NCBI GenBank assembly: GCA_905250075.1
Contig: CAJNOP010000541.1
Location: 69,916-133,915, forward strand
From: Rotaria sp. Silwood1
Lineage: Eukaryota; Rotifera; Eurotatoria; Philodinida; Philodinidae
DNA length: 64,000 bases
Reading direction: 5' to 3'
Shown: piece by piece, positions 13,461 to 25,123 of the stretch
Position numbering within the stretch: the first letter of the stretch is position 1
How the letters are laid out: every line of letters begins with the position of its first letter
The notes under the pieces: model-generated
Database searches by the model: none
What the model saw: only the letters and a program-made list of their open reading frames with translations
Told to the model about the DNA's origin: nothing
Made by a program: the position numbers and the translations under genes

Positions 13461-13892
13461 TTAGAACATACATTTTGGATGGGTGTGAGTGTGCGTGTAA
13501 GTGTTGGTGTGATTGTTACTTTTCTTATCATCTACATCCCACAACCAAAGACCCACACTTACACTCTTGATGTCTTGCATTATATATTTTAGGTTAAGAC
13601 CAGTAAATATACAACAGTGTAGAATATAGTTGATAAATATCAAAACAAAAACAAGAAAGGCTTGAATATAAACATTTACAAAAAAAAAAATTTCAGCAGT
13701 AGACGAAGGATCGACGATAAGACCACTAGAACTTGCATATAATGTCATGCATATAAAACCAGTAAAAAGAAAAAATATTGAACACATATTCTTAACTGAA
13801 AAGTTTATCACTTGCATACAGATATCGCGACAGTCTATATTGAATAGATATAGTAGAGGAACGGATAAAGGTATAGATAAAAAAAAAGACAA
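13461..13892 (-). CDS. Possible small multi-span membrane protein
   Basis: An open frame of 143 codons encodes three hydrophobic stretches (around residues 1-18, 36-58 and 67-98), including FFLFTGFICMTLY and QAFLVFVLIFINYIL. The C-terminal part (His/Thr-rich, HTNTYTHTHTHP) is read through a foldback unit of C/A-rich DNA, so either the unit supplied the stop or the real gene ends earlier by splicing. I do not recognise a family and see no signal that fixes the start. It may be an exon of something larger or a chance frame in T-rich DNA. Confidence 0.25.
   Translation of the reverse strand: MSFFLSIPLSVPLLYLFNIDCRDICMQVINFSVKNMCSIFFLFTGFICMTLYASSSGLIVDPSSTAEIFFFVNVYIQAFLVFVLIFINYILHCCIFTGLNLKYIMQDIKSVSVGLWLWDVDDKKSNNHTNTYTHTHTHPKCMF
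13468..13566. repeat. Telomere-like foldback unit
   Basis: The G/T arm (gggtgtgagtgtgcgtgtaa) and C/A arm (cccacacttacactctt) flank a centre containing catctacatccc. The arms are inverted and imperfectly complementary. The order is the same as in the other units of this family in the window. Confidence 0.65.
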
Positions 13893-13936
13893 AAGATGTA
13901 ATTTCTTATATCTTTTTGCTGATACTTGTTGTGAAG

Positions 13937-14087
13937 GATGGGAGTATACACGTGGGTGTTGTTGAAGAGAATAGTAGCATCTACATCCGCACCCACACTA
14001 GCATGGGTATAGGTGTCTGTGAGAATTTTGATTTTCTTTTAACTCACACTGGCACCGTCCACACTCACATCCACACCTTCAAGTGTG
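13937..14087. repeat. Double telomere-like foldback unit
   Basis: Two adjacent units are seen. The first has arms around cacgtgggtgttgttg and atctacatccgcacccacac. The second has arms around atgggtataggtgtctgtg and cactcacatccacacc. The C/A arm of the first runs almost directly into the G/T arm of the second. Confidence 0.6.
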
Positions 14088-14343
14088 TACCATTTTTATC
14101 TCAAGCATTTACAGTGATTCAAAATAATAATATCAATTATACGTCTTCTGATGTAGATGAATCTTCTGATCTATTCCTTCGAATAAGCTAAAAGTGATTG
14201 TAAAAATATATGTTAAGTTACTTTATGATGAGTATGATATGATCATTAGAAACTGAATTGTAGATACAGATATTATACAAAAACATAAGATAAATATGAA
14301 AGAAGAAAAGAACAAATGAAATGGACACTGAAACATACCTAAA

Positions 14344-17300
14344 CTAGCACATCTTCACTAGAATTTCTAGGTGACCTGCGTTATAACATGCAATGGCAAT
14401 GTCCGTCCAATTGTCATTATTCAAATCGGCAAGAACAACCGAAGTAGGATGATATTCATAGCCTAATTGATACAATGTGTTGTTTCCAAAAACCCCGTTT
14501 CCGTATCCATAAAGAATAAGTAAAATATTGGTGCCGAAGTTCACAATGACTATATCTGATATGTTATCGTTGTTCAAATCCCCTACAGCTACTGCGGACG
14601 GCTGTGATCGTGCTCCAGTTGAATATATCACTCCAATAGTAAACGTTCCATTGCTAAAGCCAAAAAGAATAACAACATTATCAGTTTGAGAATTGGTAAC
14701 AACAATATCCAAATGATTGTCATCGTTGAAATGACCAATAGCAAGACTATATGGTGCTGAATTAACTCCGGTTGAAAATGTTATCATGCTATCAAAACCT
14801 TTAGTACCGTATCCAAGAAAAACACCAACATTATCAGTACCATAATTAGCTACAATAACATCTGACCAACCATCATTGTTGAAATCGGCAACAGCAACTG
14901 AGTGAGGCATTGATCCATCACCAGTATTATATTTTGTTACACCTGCAAACGGTTCATCTCCATATCCAAGAAGTACAACTATAGTATTCAAGAGAGTACC
15001 GGCGACTGCGATATCTAATCGTGTATCATTGTTAAAATCAGCAACAGCTAATGACCACGGTACGGATCCCATACCAGTTGAATATGCAGTACCCAATAAA
15101 AAAGAACCATCTCCAAATCCAAAGAGTACAGCAACGTTACTAGTACCATAATTAGAAACAGCAATATCTAAGATTTTATCATTGTTAAAATCACCAACGA
15201 CAGCACATTGTGGAGAGGAACCGTCTCCAGTTGAATACGGTACAACACTAGAAAAAGACCCATTTCCATATCCAAGAAAAATACCAACATTGTTAGCATT
15301 ATAATTAGCAACACCAATATCAGATTGATTGTCCTGGTTGAAATCGCCAATAACTACTGATGCCGGGAAAGATTGATAACCTGTTGAATAGGTCACTTGA
15401 TTTTGAAAATTTCCATCGCCATGTCCAAGAAAAATACCTATACAATTAGTTCCATAATTATCCACGACAATATCTAATCGATCATCATGGTTGATATCAC
15501 CAATCGCGGCTGCCCATGGAGCAGAAAAATCTCCAGTTGAATATGTGATCATCACAGCAAAATCTCCGTTACCATATCCAAGAAAAATACCTATACTGTT
15601 ACTGCCATGATTAACCGAAATAATATCTATTTGATTATCATTATTGAGATCGGCAACAGTTACGTAGTACGGATTCGATTCAAATCCAGTTGAATATGTT
15701 GTCATAGTGGCAAAACTTCCATTCCTATATCCAAGCAAAATACCTAAATTGTTAGTTCCATAATTAGCCACGACAATATCCATTTGACCATCATTATTGA
15801 AATCATTAGCAGCTAACATGTATGGCGTTGAATCAATTCCAGTCGAATAAGTGATCATAGGACCAAAACTTTCATTTCCGTATCCAAGAAGAACAGCTAA
15901 ATTGTCAGTCACTGCAAAGACGGCAGCAATATCAATATAATTATCATTATTGAAATCATTAACGATAATGCCTATTGGCATCTGATTATTGTCATTGGAA
16001 TACATCGTTGGAGTTTGAAATGATGCATAACGAAATCCAAACAATACACCTATACTATCTGTTCCTTCATTAGCAATGACAAAATCAACTCGGCCATCAT
16101 TATTAAAATCACTCATAGCTATGCCATACGGATGTGAACTATCTCCAGTTGAATATTCGATTTGACTTGCAAAATTTCCATTGTCCTCTCCCATGATTAT
16201 ACTCATAGTATTGCTTTTTGAATTAACAGTGATTATGTCTAAGTGTTTGTCTGTATTGATATCACCGGTGATGACATATTGAGGATAAGAATCAATGCCA
16301 ATTGGAAGCACTGTTTGTGCTCCAAACGATCCATTTTTCGAAGTTAAATATACAGTTAGATCATTAGTGTCCGAATTGGCAACAACGATATCTGATCGAT
16401 TGTCATTATTGAAGTCACCAACAGCTAATGAGTATGGATGTGGAGCAGAGCCAGTTAAACATACAGTTCGGTTAACAAACTCTGCAGCATTATATTCAGT
16501 TAAAATAGCTACATATCCATTACCCCAATAAGTGACGACAATCTCTAATTGTTTGTCACTGTTGAGATCTGCAAGAGCAATACCGTATGGACCCGAACCT
16601 GAGCCAGTCGAATATCTTCTTGCAAGTTCGAAATGCCCATTACCATTGCCAAAAAAGATTACTACTTCGTTACTACCAGTATTGGTGACAGCAATATCAA
16701 TATAAGTATCATGATTAAAGTCAGTAAGAGTAATTACATATGGCAGAGTGCCAAGTCCAGTCGAAAAAGTAACTTGTTTCATGAACGTTCCATCTCCAAT
16801 TCCAAGAAAAACACCTACATTTCCAGTATTTTGGTTAGCAACCGCTATATCTAGATTATTGTCTCTATTAAAATCAGCAAGAACGACAATGAAAGGAGAT
16901 GAAAGCTTTCCCGTAGAATAAGTTGCAAACATTCCAAAATTTCCGGTGCCGTTTCCAAGAAAAACAGCTATGCTGCCAGCAATGTATAAACTGGCGACAA
17001 TATCTAATTGATTGTCATTGTTAACATCACCAACAGCCACTGATATTGGATTAGAACTGGTACCAGTAGAGTACAGCACCACATCAGCAAACGATCCATT
17101 GCCAAATCCGATAAGAACACCGATATTGTTAGAGTTGTAATTCGCGGAGACAATATCCGGATGATTATCGTTATTAAGGTCACCAACAGCGACAAACCAT
17201 GGACCGGAACCAATACCAGTAGAGTACGTTGCTATATTAGCAAAAGTTCCATTATCTTGGCCAAGAAGAACGCCTGCACAGTCACTACCTAGATTAGCGA

Positions 17301-20300
17301 TAATTATGTCCATCCGATTATCGTTATTCAAATCAGCCAAACATTGATATTGTGGAGAGGATCCAATGCCAGTTGCATATTTCCCTCCTTCGACGAATAT
17401 TCCATTATTGTCACCATTTAGAATGAGTATATAGTTATCGTTAAAATTATCAATGGCTAAGTCTAGTGTACCATCATTGTTAAAATCATATATGACGACT
17501 GCAGATGGACGAGAATCACGTCCAACAAAATAGGTTACTTGTCGTGCGAATGGCTCAATGAAATATCCCATAGCTACAATTATATAATTAGTACCATAAT
17601 TGGTAATAGCAATATCTGATTGATTATCATTATCAAAATCAGCGATAGCAGCCATCATTGGACTAGATCCACTTATTAAATCATGTGTAGTTAATGTGCA
17701 AAACGATCCATTTCCACAACCTAGAAGAACATGTATTTGATTATTTTCTGAATCAACAACAACAACATCCAGATAATTATTTTTATCGAAATAACCAACA
17801 CTTAAAAATTGTGGACGAGATTTCGAACCAATTAAATATTTTATTTGTTTTGTAAAAGTTCCATTATAGTGACCAAGAAATATGCCTAAATTTCCAGTAC
17901 CATAGTTAGCCACAATCATATCTAATTGATGGTCATTGTTCAAATCTGCAAGAACGACGGCAGATGGATTTGAGTTATGATCAAGTGTATAACTTTGTTC
18001 ACTTGCAAACGTTCCATTAAAATATCCCATAAAGATACGAATATTATTAGTGCCATAATTGGCGACTGCAATGTCTAATTGATTATCTTTATCGAAATCT
18101 CCGATTGCTAACGAATATGGAAACGAATCATAACCAGTAGAATAAGTGATTGGAGTTTGAAAAGATCCATTATGATTTCCTATAAGAATACCAATATTAT
18201 CAGTGTTATAGTAGACAATGGCTACATCCGGTTGATAGTCTTTATTGAAATCATCGGTAGAGATGAACCATGGACGAAAAGAACCGGTTGAAAATATTAT
18301 TTGATCATGAAATGTTCCATTGTAATATCCAATAAATAGTCCAATATTATTAGTACCAGAATTAGCGACTGCTATATCTAAATAGTTATCATTGTTGAAG
18401 TCATTGATAACAATCGAAGATGGACGAGATCCAAATCCGGTTGAATATATTTGTTCGTTTGAAAAAGTTTGATCGTCATTTGAAAGAAATATTCCAACGG
18501 TATCTGTACCAAAATTCGCCACAGCCATATCTACTTTATTGTCTTTATTCAAGTCACCAACAGCGATAAACCTTGGATTAGAGCTATGAACTATCGAAGT
18601 TTTGACGATTCGTTTAAATGTCATTTCACATATACTACCTACCATAAATCAATTAAAATCAATTTTGTTGATCATCTGCGAACTTCTGTGGAAACTTGCG
18701 TAAGCGAAGTTATCTATAGATTCAAGTATTTCTTTTTGGATTCGTCTCAGAACTGGTTCGAAAAGTCTTATGCTTGTTCCAAGTACAACTTGACGTGTTC
18801 TATATAACGGTATGTTCAAATTTTGAGTAGTCCAAAGTATGATTTTTATCTAATAGATGGCGCCACTGAGAATGTAGAAACCATAATTTAGACCATCAAA
18901 ACTCTGAGCACATCGTTGAATAGAGCTTGTCAAGTTGTATTTGGAACAAATATAGGAGCTTTCGAACAAATACCTAAGCGAATCCCAGAACAAAATACTC
19001 GAATCTATAGATAGCTTCATTTACGTTCAAAGCTTTCGATAGGGTGTGGGCGTGTGTGGGTGAACAGAGGATCTACACATCCACGCTCACTCCATCCGCA
19101 TTTGATCTCCCCAGATACCCACCTACTCAACCTCACAACCACACTTAAAGACACTAGTCCTGTTTCGTCTCGAACGTAAACTTTTTTCTCAATACTTTTT
19201 ACCATTTTGTAAGGAATCAAAAGTTGCAAACCATTTATAAAAATCAGTTTGGTATCTTTTAATGTCGAAAAATGACGGCAGGCATAAAACTAAACATCGA
19301 CTATTCTAGACTCGTCAAATTCTGACCTTTCGTATTCAGATTAGACTATGAAACACACGTAAATAGATGACATGTAATAATCCAAATAGCTCATTTTTTT
19401 GGTGATTGATGCTCTATCTTTTAGTATAATGCTCGAAAAAATTCTTTGTCTTGTTAAAGCATAATTCTAATAAACATTTATGGTACGATTTTTGCCTATC
19501 TTTTGAGAGAAAGTTGATAGTGCTCTAAAGTTGGTATGGGCTAACTTTACTATAGTAGATTCAAATGAGCTAAAAATTTAGGTTTGGTGGTTTTAGATTA
19601 TGATCTTTGAAACGCACATAAAAAATAAAAAATAAAAAGTCTAAACGTTGATTAGTACCTCGTATACTGAAATAATCCTAGGTGTCTTCATGGACGCTTT
19701 CTTAAAATCTGTTTTAAAATATAGTTTCTTGAACAAAACTTGTCAGTGCATCCCCTTTGGTGCCGAAATGTGGAACTCACATCTTCTTTAGCTTTATCAT
19801 AGCAATAAAAAATTTAAAAAAACTAAAACAAAAAGTTTCTCAGTTTCTGATGGGCACTCTAATTTTTCGTTTTCATTGTTGCTATTTGCTCATTCTTTTT
19901 TATTTCCTTATTTTTTTTTCTTAATGTAACATCTATATGATTATAGTCATTGAATTAAATAGCAAATAAGACTGTGATATATCACCATCATATAATGCTG
20001 GTTGTTCAGGTAGAGAAAAGCAGTTGTTAAGGTCTGTAATTGACGGGGAGGGGGGAAACAATGGTTGCTATGGAAACGTATCCAATGGGTCTGCAATTTC
20101 CCACCATCTGGTTGCTAGAGTCTATGGGATGAGGGAAGCCGAAAAATCTCGATTTAAGCCTTGGACTCACTATTTTCTTCAAAAATATATGTGAGATCCA
20201 CAAAAAACAAAATAAATAACATACTTGGTTTTTGTAAAGTGAGAGTAATTATTAATGTTGCAATAATGATTACAATGATCGTGAATATAGCAAAGATTGA

Positions 20301-20552
20301 AATAAACAATGGAGATAGTTTGCCATGTGAAGAAAATCTTTTCGTATGAATAATAAATATCAATTAAATAGATATTATATTAAAAAAATCATACTGTGCT
20401 TTAGCAGGTTTATTCACTTGATCCAAATTGTCATTCCTATTAGAATTTGGTTCTAGATCCGATGATATTGAAGTTATGCTTATTGTAGGCTGACGATATG
20501 TTTCATCAGAAGATCGTTTGATCGTTGTTTGTTCACAATCAATGAAATTCAT
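14344..20552 (-). CDS. Giant FG-GAP/VCBS repeat type II membrane protein
   Basis: Predicted exons (minus) are 20552-20395, 20337-20225 and 18638-14344. Phases 2 and 1 agree at both joins and the total is 1521 residues. Exon 1 is a hydrophilic, Ser/Asn-rich cytoplasmic tail. Exon 2 carries a membrane segment (about 27 residues, FISIFAIFTIIVIIIATLII). Exon 3 is one uninterrupted frame of 28 repeats of about 51 residues, the last truncated. Each has a Ca-binding loop of the D-x-N-x-D-x-x-x-D type (DFNNDNQLD), a VANYGTNN strand, an FLGYGNGSF (FG) strand and a YSTG linker. Integrin-alpha-like FG-GAP blades form seven-bladed propellers, so 28 blades suggest four propellers in a row. A role in adhesion or binding outside the cell is inferred. 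Joining exons 1-2 to exon 3 across a 1.6 kb intron is my inference; the repeat exon alone is certain. Confidence 0.75.
18640..20224 (-). other. Long intron of the FG-GAP gene (predicted)
   Basis: The donor gtatgt at about 20224 and the acceptor atggtag at about 18639 bound 1.6 kb with no convincing exon. It contains the foldback unit at 19030-19155 and a G-run (gacggggaggggggaaac at about 20042). It is far longer than the usual 45-70 bp introns here, so it may have grown by insertion. Alternatively it separates two distinct genes. Confidence 0.45.
19030..19155. repeat. Telomere-like foldback unit
   Basis: The G/T arm (agggtgtgggcgtgtgtggg) is followed by ggatctacacatccacgctc and further C/A words (atacccacctactcaacc). 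This is one of the clearest members of the family. It lies within the predicted long intron of the FG-GAP gene. Confidence 0.7.
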
Positions 20553-20702
20553 TTTTTAATCTATAAAAAAAAGGAAATCTAATATAAAATAAATTCTGTT
20601 TCTCTCGAAATTCTTAGTGACAATAATAATTTTCTTAAAACTCACTTTAGCTTAAAGAATAAGAGATTTTAAATATTTATCAATAAGTTTGCAATCTAAT
20701 TA

Positions 20703-21674
20703 CAGTGCAGGTCAAAAGTCTCATCACATTTTTTTTCTTTTGAGTCGTATATTAAAACTACACATAGCAGAGATCGAGTACTATATACATATATATATAC
20801 ACCTGTTTAATTAAAAGAAACTCTTGAAAATGAAAGACAATAAAAAGACCAATCTTCAATAAAAAGAAAAAATAATGACATTAAAAACGATCAAATGATA
20901 TCGTTGTTACAAGATACTTACATGGTCAGTCAACCATAAAAAGTACAAATTAATTAGAAAACTTTTCATTTTATCATATTTTGTAGAGACTTCTTCGCTG
21001 ATCACTTTGGTAAAAAACGTGTTGAATTTCATTGAGAAATAATGGTGTGATGATGAAAGTATAAAATATTTTAAAATACCGAGTGTCGGAAAATATTTAC
21101 AAAACAGTTTGTTTTGCGAATATCTCTTTAAAAAGACAAATGATAAAAATTTTGTTTTTATTTCAAAAGATGCCTCATGAGAAGCTTAACAAAACCTATA
21201 AGAACAAAATCCTATCGTCTTCATTTGATGGTTTTTTCATACTTAAAACGAAGAGAAAATGCATAATGAGGCTATTTCCCACGGCATGGAACATAATGAA
21301 AATGTTTAGAAGACTTCAATATTTTGCACGTATCTCGGCGTAGAAAAATGATAGCATCTTGATTTTTTTCAAAAGCTGCATCATCGTAAGCCTTTATAAA
21401 ATCTGTATAAAATTTCCTAGTGCACAATAAAAAGTGTTTCCAATATTTTAATTATCATTGTGTAATTTTTAATGTCATTTTTTTTTCTTACTACTAAAGT
21501 TTGTTTTTCTTATTGTCTTTCATTTTCAAGAGTTTTTCGAATTGAATAGGTGTATATACATAGTACTCGATCTTTTCTATTCAAACATGTAATTGAATTA
21601 AGTTACTATTGTGTAGTTTTAATATACGACTGAAAACAAAAACAAAAGTGGGGCCAGACTTTTGATCCGCACTC
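20703..21674. mobile_element. Tc1/mariner-like non-autonomous element
   Basis: The left end (cagtgcaggtcaaaagtc) and right end (gacttttgatccgcactc) are inverted copies, flanked by TA on both sides (20701-20702 and 21675-21676). The TA dinucleotide is the target duplication expected of Tc1/mariner elements. The inverted similarity continues inward for roughly 190 bp, including the shared words gtatatacatagtactcgat and gaaagacaataa. The 972 bp interior has one short open frame (21083-21343) without a DDE/D transposase motif, so the copy looks non-autonomous or deleted. Confidence 0.75.
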
Positions 21675-22094
21675 TATGTGAAATATTCTTTGTTACTATT
21701 AGATTTTCAATTGGTAAAAAAATTAAATCTCATTATCAATAAAGACAAAATGTTTTTGTTTCATTTCTTTTTAATCAGTAAGTAAAAAACAAAAACAAGA
21801 GCAATTAATTTTAATATAATAAAAATCAAGATATTTAGTCTTAATTAATTTCTACTTTGTTAATCTCATCTGTTTTAGTTGATTTCAATTATTTGAAACG
21901 AGATTAACGTATTTTTCTTCAGATTCAAATCTCAAATTCGAAGTTTCAAGTCGTTTTTGTGCTCCTTCTTTTGAAAAGACATTAAATCATTATCACATGG
22001 AAATGAAACATGAAAAACAAGTTTATAACCTAGAAATTCTTGATAATACGTATGATATCTTAAGCGAAGAGTCAAAATTGTCCTCAAGAGATTC

Positions 22095-22905
22095 GCAACT
22101 TAGTGCTTTCCAACTAGGACTTGATGAGTTCTATCAGATTTATACTTCATTTACAACAAAACTCTAAATATCACAAAAAGACGAAAATGCCGAAAGTTTC
22201 GCAAAATATGTTAGGATTGGCTTGAGAGTACTCTCTAACTGATAGATTTCGGTGAGCTATATAGATTGGATATCTTATTCATTAAATAGAATCGATTCAT
22301 TAACTAGAAAGCGTCTACGTACCTTTTAGTATTTCTACATTATAGAAGATTTAGGTCAATCAGTGCTTGTGTTTTCTACAAGTAGATGGAGCGAAAGATG
22401 GTGTTCTCGTATAAACAACCGTATGGTCGCCTGAATGCTTTATTATCTCATTGCCAAAAATGCATAGTACACTACTGGACATTTCGGTGGCCTTGTTTTC
22501 GAAGATGACATATTGAAGCGTGCACGCGACCATACTACTGTTTATACAACAGCACTATATTTCTCTCTTTATGCTTACTGGAAACGTTAGCACTCATTGA
22601 CCTGAATCTTCCGTAATTTGGAAATACTAAAAGGTAGCTAGGCGCTTTCTAGCTAATGAATCCGTTGTTTTTAAGGAATAACTTACCAAGTCGATAAAAC
22701 TCGTTGAAATTTATTTAAAGAGCTATGCCACTCTGTTAGAAAGCACTCTGAAGCAAATCACGACATATTTTGCAGAAATTTAAAGATTGTTTTGATCTTG
22801 TTGCAGTATCCTGAGTTTTGTGCAAAATAAAATATGAATCTGATAGAGCTCATCAAGTCCTACTTAGAAAGCAGTGAATTTCGAATCTGTTGAGTAAACT
22901 CCAAA
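22095..22905. repeat. Long imperfect inverted repeat (foldback), about 810 bp
   Basis: Sequence at 22095-22330 recurs in reverse complement at 22640-22905. Matching words include aggacttgatgag with ctatcagat, gcaaaatatgt, and near the middle attcattaactagaaagcg. The inner arms continue (ccttttagtatttc, agattcaggtc) to a centre near 22480, with gtatggtcgc/gcgaccatac. The arms are diverged, roughly three quarters identical by eye. There is no coding potential. Confidence 0.75.
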
Positions 22906-23761
22906 TTCCCACCTAAGATATCCAACGTCGGCTGTCAATCGGCTCGAAGGACTTGAGTTCATTGTTTAAAACTATTTAATGCAATTCAAGAATTTGTAAA
23001 GCTGTTAGTAAGCATATTAAAATACAAAACAATAAAAAAAAGAAAAATTCATCGAATTATCTTGTCAAAAAATAAAATTATCGATGAGAATGTCTTGAAA
23101 AAGGTTAAAAAAAGATCACTCTATCGTTCCAAATAGATAATCTATTATTATTATTACCTTTTCAAGGTTGTCATGGAAAATTAGATGTGAAGCTTTGAAT
23201 TTTATTAGTGGAAATGAAAGCGTGCATTACCTGGTTTGTTTGAATATCGTATCTTGCAGTGTTATATAATTATGTGTAACTGCTGTATTGCACATTCAGT
23301 CTTTTTTTTTAACTATAGATAAATCATGTTGATATTGCATTGACTCAGCACGTACACGTGAAATTATTAAAAAAAAAGACAAAATCAAAACAAACCGTAT
23401 CTAATTACATGTTGTTATTTTGATTTTTTTGCATCAGTATGTTTTTTCGCTAGCCCATGCATACGTAATGCGAACTTTTTACCTTCTATCAAATCGTATT
23501 AAATTAAATCAAAAGGAGAAAAGCGTAGGTGATATAGCAGAAACAATAATAATGTTATTGATTAATGCATCATTCGTTTTTTTAATGAAAGAATGATTTG
23601 CGTGAAGAAAATTTCGAATAATTATTCTTTCTCTTTTCCTATACGATTAAAAATAAATTATGAATCAAAAATGAAGTTAATTGCTTTAACTTCCAATTAA
23701 TAGAAACAAGCAGCGCTTATCTTTCGGATTTGCTAAGCCTTTCCCACAAGACAAGAAGAGA
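22906..23761. other. AT-rich intergenic DNA
   Basis: No open frame, repeat or RNA structure could be supported here. The sequence has many A-runs and is typical of spacer. Confidence 0.5.
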
Positions 23762-23980
23762 TTACTGGAAGTAAAATAAAAAAAATAGTTCATATTTAGT
23801 CGGAGCTATTCGATCATTACTATTGCCAGTCATCGAGCTGAATAACTTGTACATCCTTCGTACAGCTTCAAAAGGCATTTTTCCCTCTAAAACTACAAAT
23901 TCAGCTCTTAGTTGATCGTTATAAATGTAGTATGTAAAATAATTACTTGGACACTGAATAACACTTGTCTTGTAACGCAA
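23762..23980 (-). CDS. Possible terminal exon of unknown gene
   Basis: An open frame of about 72 codons has ordinary protein composition (QLRAEFVVLEGKMPFEAVRR, then MYKLFSSMTGNSNDR) and ends in a stop. I do not recognise the family. No upstream exon could be joined, and the gap of N at 24412 limits the view. It could be the last exon of a gene or a relic. Confidence 0.25.
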   Translation of the reverse strand: MRYKTSVIQCPSNYFTYYIYNDQLRAEFVVLEGKMPFEAVRRMYKLFSSMTGNSNDRIAPTKYELFFLFYFQ

Positions 23981-24411
23981 ATTTCACAAAAGAAGAAAAA
24001 ATATTTTCTTGACTTTAGTTATAATATTCGATACATCAAAGGTTCTACTTTATTTTAGAAAAAGAAAATTATTTTTCGAAAAGGTTTTTATAAAGTTTTC
24101 AAAGGTTTTCTATAAACTACTTGATTTCCTATCCAAAAAAATTATTTGGACACCTGTAATTTTTGTTTATGCCGTCTTTATTCTCCATCAAAATATTTTC
24201 AATTATACATCATTCGGTAGAGAAAACAATTCTCTACACGCTGATGTGTATTAAAACTGAAAATAAATATTGATTGAATCTCGAAAACTTCAAAATATCT
24301 GAAGTCATAAAAGTTCTCCAGAGAACTTAAGTTTTTCAGGTTCAATCAATTGCAAACCCAACTCAAAACACACCATTTGATAGAGAAAATCAAACTGAAT
24401 CGAATCATGTC

Positions 24412-24511
24412 NNNNNNNNNNNNNNNNNNNNNNNNNNNNNNNNNNNNNNNNNNNNNNNNNNNNNNNNNNNNNNNNNNNNNNNNNNNNNNNNNNNNNNNNN
24501 NNNNNNNNNNN
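24412..24511. other. Assembly gap (100 N)
   Basis: A run of exactly 100 N indicates a scaffold join of unknown true length. Any order or distance inferred across it depends on scaffolding. Confidence 0.95.
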
Positions 24512-25123
24512 TTTGTTGTTAGACTAGAGAGAACCATTGGACATGTTGAGAAAAGGTGATGTCATACTCGATAATAGGATAATAAAAGAAAAAATATATA
24601 GCGTTAGTACAACGAAAACATATTTATGTATCGTGTCTTGTGACTGCTATGTTCATCAGTACAGAATCATAGGAACATCTAAAAATGTCTCGAAAATGTG
24701 TCTTAAAGCAAATGATAATTTGTACAAAGCACTTATTTACTTCAATAATAGTGATTATTCTCACTTAGCCCTATAGGTAAAATGAATCGTCATTGGATGA
24801 ACGATACTTGTTCCACTATTAACTGAAACAGCAAACATTTTGAGATATTTGTGAAGCCAATGCAGACCCCAGCAAAATGAAACTTAATAATCTCTGATTT
24901 TGCACAGTTTGATAGTAATTTTATTGTTTTTCCAATTGAAACTATTACTGTATATTCAAATAGTCTGAAGTAACCTAAGGTAGTGTTGTACAACTGTGAA
25001 CATATTCTTTTCTTATTTTTTATATCCCATACAAGGAATTACGAATAAATATTAGAAAAATACAATCCAAAGTTCATTAATATAGAATGTTATAATGAAT
25101 GAAAGTGCGCAAGGTTCTGTTTG
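24512..25123. other. Spacer between gap and GPCR gene
   Basis: Only short frames without motifs are present. No promoter or repeat is recognisable. Confidence 0.4.

Noticed and set aside
16295-16854. Plus-strand frames inside the FG-GAP gene
   Set aside because: They are shadows of the 1433-codon minus-strand repeat exon.
21083-21343. Transposase gene of the mariner-like element
   Set aside because: Only 86 codons, no DDE/D or helix-turn-helix motif, Lys/Phe-rich composition expected from AT-rich DNA.
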